A stretch of 64,000 nt of DNA from Nostoc sp. NIES-3756 (GCF_001548375.1 NZ_AP017296.1:1-64000), one strand, 5' to 3'. Numbered from the stretch's first letter, positions 34,428 to 44,012 are shown. Made by a program: numbers and translations. Notes: generated by a model not told the origin, from the sequence alone.

Positions 34428-35503
34428 TCCCCCACCGGATACCGCCGCATCATTTCCGCCAGTGCCACAGCCTCCCCATCCGGCGTGTACACCACCTCCC
34501 CCGACATAGCAATCACAATCCTGTTTTTCCTCGCCCACTCAAACCAAGCCGTTACCTCAGATTTAGCCTGTGCGGATTCCGGCTTCCTCCCTTCCTTACA
34601 AGCAGCAACAAACACAGCCTCCGGTGACTTAATCTCCTTCCAAGTCCGCACTGCCTCCTTGAGATATGCGATCGCCCCTGGTACATTCACCCAATACCGC
34701 TTAACTGTACGCTGAATCTCTCCGTTTAAACGAAACTGCGGAGTACAAGGAATCTCCCTCAACTGCTGCAAAACATCCTGAACCTCCTGCGGACTCGGCT
34801 GTATTGACTTTTCTTGTGGTTCAATGTAATCATCATCACCAGAGTCTTCATCACAAAAATTTGACGCAACCGGGGCGGCGGAAGAATGGCCCTCATGAGT
34901 ATCTGTCTTGCTAGTCGAGTTAATCTGTTGTGGTTCATCAACGAAGTGAGTAACTTGGGGTAGTTCTAACTCTGGGGTTTGCCTTGCCCCTTCCTGGTCG
35001 CATTCCAAAATCTCGTTTTCCAGTTCCTCACTTTTAAAAGGCGCAACAGCAGTGTGTTGTTGTGAAGCGAAGTCTTTGAGAGGGAAGTCTTTGTTATGAT
35101 CTGCCGTGTGTGAGCAGATCGATGTGTCCAAAACGCTCACATCGATTTGCTGATTTTGACAAATGCGATTCCATAAGGCTTGGACGTTCTCGACGTTAAC
35201 CGTGAACCAGTTGGCTTGATACCAAGTTTTCTCACTGTGACGACACACATCAATCAACTTGAAATTATCCCTCAAGTTGGCGATCGCTCGTCTGATTGCT
35301 GATGTGGAGAGAAATGGCAGTGTTTGCCCCCAATCCTTGAGTGTCTTCCAAAACCATCGCCGTCCATCACGTTTAATGTGTTTAGAGATTTGGCAGAAGT
35401 AATGAATCTGCTGGAGTATTACCGCTTCTTCTAAACCAATCTCTGCGGCCAACAAAGGAGGAACCAACAGAGGGGATTCAGGTGTGATTAATTTACTGGT
35501 CAT
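34421..35503 (-). CDS. replisome-organizer-like plasmid replication protein
   Basis: 360 residues. N-terminal about 110 residues (PLLVPPLLAAEIGLEEAVILQQIHYFC, GRRWFWKTLKDWG, TSAIRRAIANLR) match the winged-helix part of phage/plasmid replisome organizers, as in DnaD/O-type initiators. A disordered acidic linker (about 150-225) precedes a helical C-terminal domain (AIAYLKEAVRTWKEI ... WFEWARKNRIVIAMSGEVVYTPDGEAV). A decayed copy of this C-terminus lies at 30549-31077. It sits 16 bp downstream of the antirepressor-like gene, so both are one transcript. Confidence 0.7.
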   Translation of the reverse strand: MTSKLITPESPLLVPPLLAAEIGLEEAVILQQIHYFCQISKHIKRDGRRWFWKTLKDWGQTLPFLSTSAIRRAIANLRDNFKLIDVCRHSEKTWYQANWFTVNVENVQALWNRICQNQQIDVSVLDTSICSHTADHNKDFPLKDFASQQHTAVAPFKSEELENEILECDQEGARQTPELELPQVTHFVDEPQQINSTSKTDTHEGHSSAAPVASNFCDEDSGDDDYIEPQEKSIQPSPQEVQDVLQQLREIPCTPQFRLNGEIQRTVKRYWVNVPGAIAYLKEAVRTWKEIKSPEAVFVAACKEGRKPESAQAKSEVTAWFEWARKNRIVIAMSGEVVYTPDGEAVALAEMMRRYPVGEW

Positions 35504-35519
35504 ATTCTTAACTCAATAT

Positions 35520-36284
35520 TTAAAATGGCATATTTTCTTGGTCTTCTTCAGGCGCTTGTGACCAAAATTCTCGAAGTGCTTGGAGTTTTGCTGCTTGCAA
35601 CCGTTGTTTTTCTTCTGGGGAGACTTCACCGACTAACTGCGCTACTTCATCCATCTGGTTTCGCTTCATCTGCTCGGTATTGATGGCGGGTAGTGCCTTG
35701 GGTTGATCTTGTCCTTGCTGGGAGGGGCGGAAGTTACGGCGGCGGAACAGGAAGCGGAAATGCCTTTTATCTTGTGGGGGGAGACTTCGCCAAACCTCGG
35801 CATCCCAACCAGGGGGCATAAAATCAGATGATGGGGGTAATAGCGTTTGGACTTGGGCTTGTAACTGGGCAAAATTTTGTTGTAGTTCCTGAATTTGTTG
35901 CTGTAACTGAGGAATTAACCTGACTGATTCTTTGGCAATGGCTTCACATTGCAGAAAGTATTTGCGGATCTGTCTGCCTTGTTCACTCTTAGACAGCATC
36001 CCCATTTCTTTAAAACATTCAATCGTCAAATAAATTTTTTCAGATGGTCTACCTGCTTTTGAATTTTCCACATTGATGTGGAAAATATCATGTGGCAAGG
36101 CTTCGGGCGATTCATCAGGAAGTTGTACGAAATAATCGAAGTTTTGTTCAAAGTATCCTGTTAGCATTCGCTTGGCACTATCCTTTCGGCTATACCCCAA
36201 CACAGACCAAGCCCAATCAAAATCAATAATCTGGTTGCTGTTATGCAATTTCTGAGCAAGTTCAAGCGTAAATTCTGATGTCAT
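35520..36284 (-). CDS. antirepressor-like (AntA/B-type) protein
   Basis: 254 residues from the ATG at 36284 (MTSEFTLELAQ); an earlier ATG at 36353 also exists. Residues 10-110 carry IIDFDWAWSVLGYSRKDSAKRML and KIYLTIECFKEMGMLSKSEQGRQIRKYFLQCE, the AntA/AntB antirepressor-domain pattern. A Gln-rich coiled coil and helical tail follow. In phages such domains counter repressors; on plasmids they sit beside replication genes. A decayed paralogue is at 30776-31077. Confidence 0.7.
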   Translation of the reverse strand: MTSEFTLELAQKLHNSNQIIDFDWAWSVLGYSRKDSAKRMLTGYFEQNFDYFVQLPDESPEALPHDIFHINVENSKAGRPSEKIYLTIECFKEMGMLSKSEQGRQIRKYFLQCEAIAKESVRLIPQLQQQIQELQQNFAQLQAQVQTLLPPSSDFMPPGWDAEVWRSLPPQDKRHFRFLFRRRNFRPSQQGQDQPKALPAINTEQMKRNQMDEVAQLVGEVSPEEKQRLQAAKLQALREFWSQAPEEDQENMPF

Positions 36285-36386
36285 AAAATTCTTAGTGGTA
36301 AAAGTGGATATTTGACGCATGAAAATATCAGCAGCAGTTGATTCATGCCGCATTTAGTTGTTTGGGTTATCTAGTAGTCGCTGGTG

Positions 36387-37964
36387 CTACAACAGCCGTA
36401 ACTCGTCCTTGAAATAGCGATCAGTCTTTTTCGGTTTGTCTTGCCAATGCTCCCAGGCGACCCAAACCTCATCACCCAGGTCTTCTATAACTTCTCCTCT
36501 CGCCGCATATAAGGCACAGTAGGGGTCAGAGTGGGCAACGATAGACCCCACACCTATAGTTTTGGGTTGTGCAGATTTCTCCAGTGCAGTAATTAACTCG
36601 ATTTCTTGAGGTGTCAGTTCCGCCAGATAGTCTTGTTTAATAACCTCGTACTCTCGCGCCACATCCAAATAGTCCTGCCAACTACAACCCGGCTTGGCAA
36701 GTACTGCCCGAATATCGCTCACTGCTTGGGGTAATAGTTGCAATTGTTCGGCACGATATGCGATCGCAATTGGTGTGGGTTCACTCCCCAAAATCAAGGC
36801 CGCAGCTTGTAAGGCTTGGGTATTGTTCATGGCACTGGCGAGATTACCCAAAGCAATACCCATTAGGCGTAAGCACTCCTGAGCATTTTCCTTGGGTGGT
36901 TCAAGGGCAAGCGATCGCAGGTCAATAGTTTTATCTAGAGCTTGTTTGACTCCCTTGTTTAAAGCCTTAGCTGCCTGCTTAGTGAGAGTATTTCCCCATT
37001 CTTGGGTAGGAAGTTGTTGTACAGCTTTCTCTAGCTCCTGAATACGCTGCTTAAGTTCTTGGTTCTCGTATTCCAACTGTTTCAATGCTTCCATCTCAGA
37101 GAGCCGTTGCTGTAGCTGGATGTTCTGCTCTTTCTGCTGCTGAAACAATTGTTGCAGCGATGTCAGTTGTTCTTGTACTTGTTCTTCGGCTCTAGCGTTG
37201 GCTTCGGAGAGTAACCCAATCCTTAACTCCTGCTCCAGCCGTTCCAGTTCTTGCTGGTGCTGCTGTTTAAGTTGAGCGATCGCTTCAGTGTATTCTGGGT
37301 GGTAAGCCCTTTCACTACTAAATGACTCAATTGTGTCATTACTCAAGTTAGTCAAATCAGCATTATTAATCAGTAACTTTTCACCATCAGCGAAAGTGAC
37401 AATCTGCTGGGTTGGGTTCGGTGCGTCCGCCTCAATGGTTCCTTCATCTCCACATCTGGGGTGTGATGGTGATGTAACTTTGAGCCTATTGGATTTGGGA
37501 ACCAATGGTTCCTGAGTTGGGGCTTTTTGTCGTGGTTGGCGAGGAACCACTTTCCGAGCCGCCGCCGCAAAGTCCGATTCACTGGGTGAGGGGTTTTCTT
37601 GTACTGCAATCGCTACAGCTTCCCTTAGTTTTTCTGGTTCCTTTACCAGTCGGAGCAAAGGACGGGCTTGACGCTCATTCTTGATGTGCTGTCCTAACTC
37701 GCCAACCGTATTGATGACTTTCTTAGCCCCTAGCAGTTGGTTAATTCGTCGCAAGCCACCCCAGGCGGATAATTCATTTTGACAGTATTGCTCAAAGCTT
37801 TTGTACCCTGCTTTGAGATAAATCTGTTGTTCTCGCATCTGCAATATTTCATCAACAGCTTGCCACTCAAAGCGGTCAATGGAGGTAAACGTTTCTTTGA
37901 TGCTGCTGTTGAGAATGCTGTAGTCAAGGGGTGAAATAGTTTCGGATTTGTCTAGTGTCAGCAT
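36387..37964 (-). CDS. coiled-coil plasmid maintenance protein
   Basis: 525 residues from the ATG at 37964, where the protein-like part begins (MLTLDKSETISPLDYSILNSS); the open frame runs on to 38135. It has a helical N-terminal domain (EWQAVDEILQMREQQIYLKAGYKSFEQYC, then GLRRINQLLGAKKVI) with a helix-turn-helix look, a long coiled coil (about 220-340), and a C-terminal SH3-like segment (GVGSIVAHSDPYC ... VWVAWEHWQDKP). Such proteins are common on cyanobacterial plasmids. A replication or partition role is inferred from position. Confidence 0.6.
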   Translation of the reverse strand: MLTLDKSETISPLDYSILNSSIKETFTSIDRFEWQAVDEILQMREQQIYLKAGYKSFEQYCQNELSAWGGLRRINQLLGAKKVINTVGELGQHIKNERQARPLLRLVKEPEKLREAVAIAVQENPSPSESDFAAAARKVVPRQPRQKAPTQEPLVPKSNRLKVTSPSHPRCGDEGTIEADAPNPTQQIVTFADGEKLLINNADLTNLSNDTIESFSSERAYHPEYTEAIAQLKQQHQQELERLEQELRIGLLSEANARAEEQVQEQLTSLQQLFQQQKEQNIQLQQRLSEMEALKQLEYENQELKQRIQELEKAVQQLPTQEWGNTLTKQAAKALNKGVKQALDKTIDLRSLALEPPKENAQECLRLMGIALGNLASAMNNTQALQAAALILGSEPTPIAIAYRAEQLQLLPQAVSDIRAVLAKPGCSWQDYLDVAREYEVIKQDYLAELTPQEIELITALEKSAQPKTIGVGSIVAHSDPYCALYAARGEVIEDLGDEVWVAWEHWQDKPKKTDRYFKDELRLL

Positions 37965-38110
37965 GGCATTACCTGTATGTGCTGCATACAACGCAAAAGA
38001 CTGGTGAATGCAAAAGAAAACTGCTGTACTATCAGAAATCACCTCCTTAATATAAGTTGACATAGTAAGTTGGCGGCTGGAATACTCATTCCACCGACAA
38101 ATTCTTGTAT

Positions 38111-38127
38111 AACTAAGCTGGTTAGTT
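38111..38127. promoter_or_regulatory. palindrome, likely operator of the XRE gene at 38208
   Basis: AACTAA-GCTGG-TTAGTT, a 6-bp inverted repeat in the divergent promoter region between the coiled-coil gene and the XRE gene. It resembles the CACTAAC/GTTAGTG sites beside the other XRE gene. Confidence 0.45.
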
Positions 38128-38207
38128 GAACTCACAGTACAAAATTATCTTGCCACATGACAACTGAAAGTGCAAATATAAAATTAAAAAATACAAAGGA
38201 GGTAATT

Positions 38208-38492
38208 ATGGTTCCCTTGGACTGGGTTGTAATGCTTGCATGGAATAAAGAATGCGGAAATAACCTGAGAGTATTGCGTGGTAAGAAGTCTAGGCGTGAA
38301 ATTGCCGATGCGCTTTTAACTCAACAGGTTGAATGCTCCCAAGAATACATCAGAAAGCTCGAAAATGGGGAAGCTGCGTCTGTCTCTACGAAAATTATTA
38401 CAGCAATCGCCAAAACTCTTGGTGTAGAACTGATTGAGATTATGACAGAGTTACGTGTTGAAGTCACAAAAAATATTTGTACTTCTAGTTGA
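38208..38492 (+). CDS. XRE-family regulator
   Basis: 94 residues from the ATG at 38208, which has a very good ribosome site (AAGGAGG). The helix-turn-helix spans about 15-75 (NLRVLRGKKSRREIADALLTQQVECSQEYIRKLENGE). Its N-terminus resembles that of the XRE protein at 21291 (W..KE.G..LR.LRG). It probably controls the divergent replication-linked unit and itself. Confidence 0.8.
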   Translation: MVPLDWVVMLAWNKECGNNLRVLRGKKSRREIADALLTQQVECSQEYIRKLENGEAASVSTKIITAIAKTLGVELIEIMTELRVEVTKNICTSS

Positions 38493-38595
38493 TGTTTGTA
38501 CTCTGAGTTGTTATTATAGATGTATGAAAACAAAAGACGACCGCCCCAGCCTACGAAACTTGTGCGATCGCCTTTGCCTTTACAGGATCTATATT

Positions 38596-39285
38596 ATGAC
38601 TCAATCAATTAGCGCACAGCAAGCACCAAAAAGCTTCAACCGCACCCCAATTTCGGAGCAAGCCGTAGCACAGGCAGAGCTATACAACCACCTCGAAGCC
38701 CAAACTCAGACAATCGCACCCGAAGAATACACCAGCGTTGAAATCAACTTCTACTACCATGAAATCTATGCCAATGGTCAACTAATAGCCCACATCGCCT
38801 ATGATCACAACGAATTTGTCACCCAAAGGTGGCTTGTACTAGTCAACGGCAAAGAAGAATTTCGAGCTAATACTTGGGCTAAATCATACCGCTACATCTG
38901 CACACATCACAAAGATGGTTCATTGCCAGTACAAGAAGAAGAAACCCCAGCCGCTACAACGGGCAATGAAATCATGGTACAGATTGCCAACGAGTGCGAA
39001 AACCTTGGGTTGGAATTGCTAGACGATGGAATTTACCGAGGCGACGAGAAACTTGGGGAAGCAGGACAGACTAATGGTAACTGGTGGTTCACCCGTACAG
39101 ATGACGCAACTCAACAACGAATTTTCTGTAACTCTGCCTCAGATGCAGTGTGGTTAGTTTCAAGAGCAGAATTGCCAGAGTGTGCCGATACGCTTGATGA
39201 ATACCTGCAATACAGACCGCTTGAGCAAATGCCTTCTATGGAGTTGAAGCACTTGCTTGATAGCGCGGAGTTAACAGCAGCGTAA
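38596..39285 (+). CDS. hypothetical protein with a domain shared with the 20004 gene
   Basis: 229 residues from the ATG at 38596 with AGGATC upstream. The N-terminal half (YTSVEINFYYHEIYANGQLIAHIAYDHNEF) is beta-rich; the C-terminal domain begins TTGNEIMVQIANECENLGLELLDDGIYRGDEKL and is the paralogue of the small gene at 20004. This shows a domain that occurs alone and fused. Family unknown. Confidence 0.65.
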   Translation: MTQSISAQQAPKSFNRTPISEQAVAQAELYNHLEAQTQTIAPEEYTSVEINFYYHEIYANGQLIAHIAYDHNEFVTQRWLVLVNGKEEFRANTWAKSYRYICTHHKDGSLPVQEEETPAATTGNEIMVQIANECENLGLELLDDGIYRGDEKLGEAGQTNGNWWFTRTDDATQQRIFCNSASDAVWLVSRAELPECADTLDEYLQYRPLEQMPSMELKHLLDSAELTAA

Positions 39286-39298
39286 CTCAGAACTAATG

Positions 39299-39337
39299 AG
39301 TCAGGAATCAGTTGATTCCGGTTTCTGACTCCTGACT
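39299..39337. other. inverted repeat after the 38596 gene
   Basis: AGTCAGGA / TCCTGACT, 8-bp arms, 23-base spacer that itself contains a second nested dyad (GGAATCA..TGATTCC). No T-run follows, so it is not a standard terminator. Confidence 0.4.
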
Positions 39338-39371
39338 ATTCCAAACATCTCTTCACTCATCAATTAAAACA

Positions 39372-39950
39372 ATGGAATACACAATATCAATTCCACAGGG
39401 CTGGCAATGCCCCTGGTTTACCTTTGGTCAACGTACCCAGCAAGGGCCAATCATTGGTATGAAGTATTACCCCGCAGGTACATTTCTCGCCAGTGAGTAC
39501 GGGGAAGGATGGCGTTATATTCTCATGCCTGATAAGCGGTATGAGGATGAAGAACACCGAGTAGAGAACGAGGTAAAGCTACTCACGCCAGAGGAGTTAA
39601 AAACACAAATCCAGGCAGAGATAGACCACCACTCACGCCAGCTTGAACTGCTCAAGTTTGAATTAGAAACCATCCCTGCCACTGTAGCGACGGCTGAATC
39701 TGCTGTCAATAACGAAGCACCCATCCAGCAACAACAGAAGTCTTGGGATTCTCCACCAACTCTACAGTCATTTATTGATGCGGCTCAACTCATCCTCAGA
39801 GAAATTGCTAAACACCCTGATTTTGTGACACTTGAGTATCAACCTGATCTAACTGTAGCTGATGCCCAAACTGCACTGTCTTATCTGCAATCGGGTTTAG
39901 AAGATAGTCAAAAGTTTGACATTACCGCAAACATTTTTCCAGAAGGTTAA
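39372..39950 (+). CDS. hypothetical protein, paralogue of the 16064 gene
   Basis: 192 residues. WFTFGQRTQQGPIIGMKYY, EGWRYILMP, VENEVKLLTPEELKTQIQAEID and RQLELLKFELE mirror the gene at 16064. This version has a longer C-terminus with SFIDAAQLILREIAKHPDF. It follows the 38596 gene, while the two related genes at 16064 and 20004 also lie in one neighbourhood, so two linked gene families have been duplicated. Confidence 0.65.
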   Translation: MEYTISIPQGWQCPWFTFGQRTQQGPIIGMKYYPAGTFLASEYGEGWRYILMPDKRYEDEEHRVENEVKLLTPEELKTQIQAEIDHHSRQLELLKFELETIPATVATAESAVNNEAPIQQQQKSWDSPPTLQSFIDAAQLILREIAKHPDFVTLEYQPDLTVADAQTALSYLQSGLEDSQKFDITANIFPEG

Positions 39951-40015
39951 ACACTCCAATTACGCTAATTCACAACTATATAACCACTTCACGTAAACCG
40001 TAGAAATTTACAGTC

Positions 40016-40771
40016 ATGGAAACCATCAAAATTAACAACAGCGTTTTCTTAATCCCTCCCAGCCAACCCAAACTGCAAGCAAACTGCGCCAAGGAGTACG
40101 GGCAATTTCTGCTCGATTGTCCACCAAAGCTAACAATTCTGGAAGCACAGCAGGGTGGTTATCTCAAAGGCAACAAGGCGGATTTTGCGATCGCAATTTC
40201 TCGTCCTGACCGTTTACTCACTATCAACGAAAACTTCACCAACGAAGCATTTACCGAACTGTAGGTAATTCCCGTTACTGGCGGACTCAAAGACCAGTTC
40301 AAGGGTCAAGCCTCCATGCTGCTTTCGTTTCTGATGCACCGCCGTAGTAAGGACTCATTCGCCGGACTGTACAACCATTTCGCCCATCGTGCATTTCAGC
40401 AGTGGTGTGAGGATGGAATGCCCGGAGATCCGAAAGAGTTTTGCTATGAGGCGATCGCTTCGGTACTCAAGAACTACATTTTCTGCGCCGAGTTCCAGAA
40501 GGTGGACGGTGCGCTCGGAACGTACTGGTTTATTCAGTGGAGTTACCGCAACCCGCAATCTGACTTTGAGAAAGATGCACTGGAAGCAGCAGAGATGATT
40601 CGTAGCGGTGCAGAATCAGGGGCGACGCTTCATTGGGTGGTTAATGAGACTTACGAGCGTTGGGCTTTAAATGCAGAAGTGGCTCCAGCACTAACGGGAG
40701 TGTCTGAGGCAGAAGCAAGGGCATCGTTACAGCCCCAGAATCAGCCAGTTGTACCTACTAGAAGACGGTAG
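40016..40771 (+). pseudogene. hypothetical 251-codon gene interrupted by an in-frame TAG
   Basis: The first 82 codons (METIKINNSVFLIPPSQPKL) end at TAG 40262-40264. The same frame continues immediately with VIPVTGGLKDQFKGQASMLLSFLMHRRSKDS and runs to 40771, ending VVPTRRR. The part after the stop is protein-like throughout with no start codon of its own nearer than 40316. The simplest reading is one gene with a nonsense mutation. No family is recognised. Confidence 0.65.
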
Positions 40772-40866
40772 TTAAAAACCCGTAGCGGTGGCTCAAATTT
40801 GGGTCGCCTCTACAAAATATTAATCCAGTTCTGATTTCAATATTGATGAGTTTTTGAGGTTTATCT

Positions 40867-41256
40867 ATGAGGATTAAATGGACTGAAGAAGAATTAGACA
40901 CACTTGAAGAAATGGCGGAGATGTTCACAATAAAGCAAATCGCTTTCCGCCTCAAAAGAAGGGGTTATTACCGTACTGAATTAGCGATCGCTTGCAAATT
41001 GTACAAACTTGGTTACTCTATCCGTCCTACTCTCGATAACTATAGTTGCAGTGAAATTGCCAAAAGTCTTTGTTTACACCCAACAACTATTACTAAATGG
41101 GTGAGACAGGGCTGGCTCAAGGCCAAAAAGCGATCTATTCATTGTTATCAGGTTAGAAGTCAGGACTTAAAGCGTTTTTTTCAGAATCCACCTGCGTCAA
41201 TTAGAAAGCGGATTATGGCGATAGATCCGCAAGTTATTAGTTATTTGGTGGGGTAG
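40867..41256 (+). CDS. DNA-binding protein with SANT-like and MerR-type HTH
   Basis: 129 residues. The N-terminal part (KWTEEELDTLEEMAEMFTIKQIAFRLKRRG) resembles a SANT/Myb-like unit, and the centre (SCSEIAKSLCLHPTTITKWVRQGWLKAKK) an excisionase/MerR-type helix-turn-helix that recognises DNA. Basic tail. It lies 35 bp before the TnpB gene and may belong to the same mobile cargo. Confidence 0.6.
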   Translation: MRIKWTEEELDTLEEMAEMFTIKQIAFRLKRRGYYRTELAIACKLYKLGYSIRPTLDNYSCSEIAKSLCLHPTTITKWVRQGWLKAKKRSIHCYQVRSQDLKRFFQNPPASIRKRIMAIDPQVISYLVG

Positions 41257-41291
41257 TCAATATTCAAACGTAAAGTAAGAGGATTGCAACG

Positions 41292-42461
41292 ATGAGATTA
41301 ACCTACCAGTACCGTTTACGTCTAACCAAAAAACAAATAGCCATATTTGAAAACTGGATTGAATTGTGCCGTCGCCAGTATAATTACAGGTTAGCAGAAC
41401 GGTTTAACTGGTACGAGCAAAATCGTTGTGATATTGACCGATGCTCTATTATCTCTTGCAGTATTGCACCCTTAAAAGATAAACCTAATAGGTGGTCACA
41501 ACAAAAAGATTTAGCAAACACTAAAGCGCTATTTCCTGAATACAAAGAACTTGTATCACACACATTACAAGATGTAATTGCTAGGGTAGATAAGACTTTT
41601 GAACGTTGGCTTAAGGGTGATTGTAATGGGAAAAAATCTGGTCGTCCAAGATTCAAAGGTAAAGGGCGTTATCGCTCTCTTACTTTCCCAGATCCAATTA
41701 AGCTGAAACATATTCAAGGTAAATTTATTCAATTACCCAAAATTGGTAAAGTAAAAACAATATTACATCGTCCGATACCTGACGGCTTCCAAATCAAAAT
41801 GGCTACTATTACTCGTAAAGCGGATGGTTGGTACATTGGGCTTAGTTTAGAAGATATGGCTGTACCTAGCTTTACAACTGATGCCATACCTACACCAGAT
41901 AACACTGTAGGTATTGATATGGGGCTTAAATCTTTTTTGGTAACGAGCGACGGTGAAGAAGTTGCTATTCCCCAGTATTACCGCAAAGCACAAAAGCATC
42001 TCAAACACCTACAACGCCAGTTGTCTCGTAAACACAAAGGGTCAAAACGTAGAGTAATAGCTGTAAGACGGGTTGCAAAACTACATCAAAAGGTAGCCAG
42101 CCAACGCAGAGATTTTCATTATAAAACTGTCCTGTGGTTGTTATCCCTTGGATATAAATTTATTGCTTATGAAGATTTAAACATCATCGGTCTAACTAGA
42201 TCACGACTAGCTAAATCAATTACGGACGCGGCGTGGGGTCAATTTTTGGAAATCGTTAGTCTCAAAGCTGCAAATGCTGGAGGCGCAGGATTGCCACAAA
42301 ACCCATATAAATCAACCATTGAATGTTCTGATTGTGGGGCGGAGGTTCCAAAGACACTGGCTGACCGTTGGCACAATTGTCAATGCGGTGCAAGTTACAA
42401 CCGTGACCACAACGCCGCGCGAAATATAAAACATAGGGCGGTGGGGCATCGCGTCCTTTAA
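41292..42461 (+). CDS. tnpB: TnpB RNA-guided nuclease, C-terminus frameshifted
   Basis: 389 residues. The RuvC residues are in VGIDMGLKSF (D near 208), AYEDLNI (E near 294) and NRDHNAARN (D near 372). The zinc finger is CSDCGAEV ... CQCG. TnpB proteins are guided by an omega RNA from the element end and cut DNA next to a short motif. No TnpA is present. After HRVL the expected tail KAQSMSDPLGGVTEKPRLS is out of frame: one extra T in CTTTAAAG (about 42457-42461) ends the protein early. All catalytic residues are kept. Confidence 0.85.
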   Translation: MRLTYQYRLRLTKKQIAIFENWIELCRRQYNYRLAERFNWYEQNRCDIDRCSIISCSIAPLKDKPNRWSQQKDLANTKALFPEYKELVSHTLQDVIARVDKTFERWLKGDCNGKKSGRPRFKGKGRYRSLTFPDPIKLKHIQGKFIQLPKIGKVKTILHRPIPDGFQIKMATITRKADGWYIGLSLEDMAVPSFTTDAIPTPDNTVGIDMGLKSFLVTSDGEEVAIPQYYRKAQKHLKHLQRQLSRKHKGSKRRVIAVRRVAKLHQKVASQRRDFHYKTVLWLLSLGYKFIAYEDLNIIGLTRSRLAKSITDAAWGQFLEIVSLKAANAGGAGLPQNPYKSTIECSDCGAEVPKTLADRWHNCQCGASYNRDHNAARNIKHRAVGHRVL

Positions 42462-42530
42462 AGCTCAGTCAATGTCCGACCCGTTGGGGGGAGTCACTGA
42501 GAAGCCCAGGTTGTCTTAAAGGGCAATACT
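42400..42530 (+). ncRNA. candidate omega RNA region of TnpB element
   Basis: In TnpB elements the guide RNA is made from the 3' end of tnpB and the right end of the element. The segment with GAGAAGCCCAGG-like sequence and the end of the frameshifted tail fits that position. The boundary and guide are not fixed here. Confidence 0.3.
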
Positions 42531-42555
42531 GGGAGTATGTCACAAGGACTGGGCT

Positions 42556-43761
42556 TTGGATACATATTGCCAAATTGAGGCGCAGAGAAACTGGTCAATC
42601 AATAATTTACGGGCTGATCTGCGATCGCTGTTGGTGGAAATGGGTAACACCATCGTCTCAGCCGGGGATAGCACGGATGAAGCAGCACGGCATCTGATGA
42701 AAGCGGCGGGGAATGCCATTGATGCGGAGCATTACCGTCAGGTTGCTAATGCCAAAGATATTGACAGGAAAACTTACACAGCTAGACAACACCAGGATTA
42801 TCTTAAACCAGAAGAAGCGTTAGAGTGCGAAAAGTTCCGCATTTGGGATACCTACGGCATGACCGTTACCCCTGAATTAGTTCAGAAGGATGACGGGGGG
42901 CGGCTCATCAAGAAGATTGTCGCTCTTGAAGCAATCTTAGCCGCGCCAGGGGAAGTTGTGACTGATGAGCGTGGGCGGGAGTTTGTCACGCCGCCTGATG
43001 TTGTGGTGGAACGGGATAAATCGGAGCGCGATCGCTTGTCCATTTGCACCGACTGGGGTAATCACTCTACCTCTTGGCTCATGCGTCATCGTTTGGGACT
43101 AAGGGCGATATTGACAGATTTGATAGATGGGTTGGAGATTAAGGGGGATGAAGCGACGATTGAAGGGTTAGCTCATTTCTCCAAACGCAATGCTACCCAC
43201 ATCAAGGGTATTCTCAACCTGACTATACCTCTTGATGAGTCTCCGGTGTGGATTTTAAGTCAATACCTGAGTCAACTGTCCTTATCTACTCAATCGCGCC
43301 GGCCTATGGAAGATGGTAAGCGAGTGAGGTATTATCGGCTCAATGCTGAGGATGTGGCGTTTGCTCGACAGGTATTAGGGTATCGGCAAAGGCTCAGAGA
43401 AGAGAGGGAACGGAGACGACAGGAAGAAAAAGAAGCTCAAGCGGCGTATGCGGCTAGGATGCAGGCTATGTATGGCATTGATGTCCCGTCCAACCCCCCC
43501 GCTAATGTAATTGGGAATAATAATTGTGGGGGTGTGGACGGACTAATTGACCCTTGTGATTCTTGGTGGAGGCAGGTAAAAGATTTTGCCCAATCGGTGA
43601 TAGAACGGGTGGCGCATGGGGTTGATGCAGTTAAACAGTTCCTCAGTACCCTTACGAGTGACGAGCGCTGGGGTGTAATGGTGGCAATTGATGAGCAAGA
43701 GCCGCAGGTGTTTGAGCAGTTGACGGCACAGGCTCCTGAGTGGGTCGAATGGATGGGGTGA
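42556..43761 (+). CDS. C-terminal part of a CyRepA1-like plasmid replication protein, copy 1
   Basis: 401 residues from TTG 42556 (the frame opens at 42520 right beside the TnpB element). The text YCQIEAQRNWSINNLRADLRSLL, DRKTYTARQHQDYLKPEEALECEKFRI, ILNLTIPLDESPVWILSQYL and DVAFARQVLGYRQR resembles the C-terminal region of the large cyanobacterial plasmid replication proteins, which normally have over 900 residues with helicase/primase domains ahead of it. The N-terminal part is missing, apparently cut by the TnpB insertion. Ends DSWWRQVKDFAQSVIERVAHG and EWVEWMG. Two more degraded copies occur at 44912 and 61197. Confidence 0.55.
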   Translation: MDTYCQIEAQRNWSINNLRADLRSLLVEMGNTIVSAGDSTDEAARHLMKAAGNAIDAEHYRQVANAKDIDRKTYTARQHQDYLKPEEALECEKFRIWDTYGMTVTPELVQKDDGGRLIKKIVALEAILAAPGEVVTDERGREFVTPPDVVVERDKSERDRLSICTDWGNHSTSWLMRHRLGLRAILTDLIDGLEIKGDEATIEGLAHFSKRNATHIKGILNLTIPLDESPVWILSQYLSQLSLSTQSRRPMEDGKRVRYYRLNAEDVAFARQVLGYRQRLREERERRRQEEKEAQAAYAARMQAMYGIDVPSNPPANVIGNNNCGGVDGLIDPCDSWWRQVKDFAQSVIERVAHGVDAVKQFLSTLTSDERWGVMVAIDEQEPQVFEQLTAQAPEWVEWMG

Positions 43762-44012
43762 GTTGGGTTTGCGATCGCGCTTGGCTGGCGCTTTTGATAG
43801 TTGCGGCATACTCACGATGCTTGATAAACTTTGCGCTCAATGGCATAGTGAGAAATTGAGAGTTGGCGAATGCAGTTCTACTTTGAACCGATGAATGCGT
43901 TAAGGGCAGAGCCACTTACTCACATACTCTCTAGCATTATCAGCCACCTTACGATTTGTACAATAGTACAGTGCTTAGATTTTCACTTTCAGTATCTTCG
44001 CTAGTTCCACAC

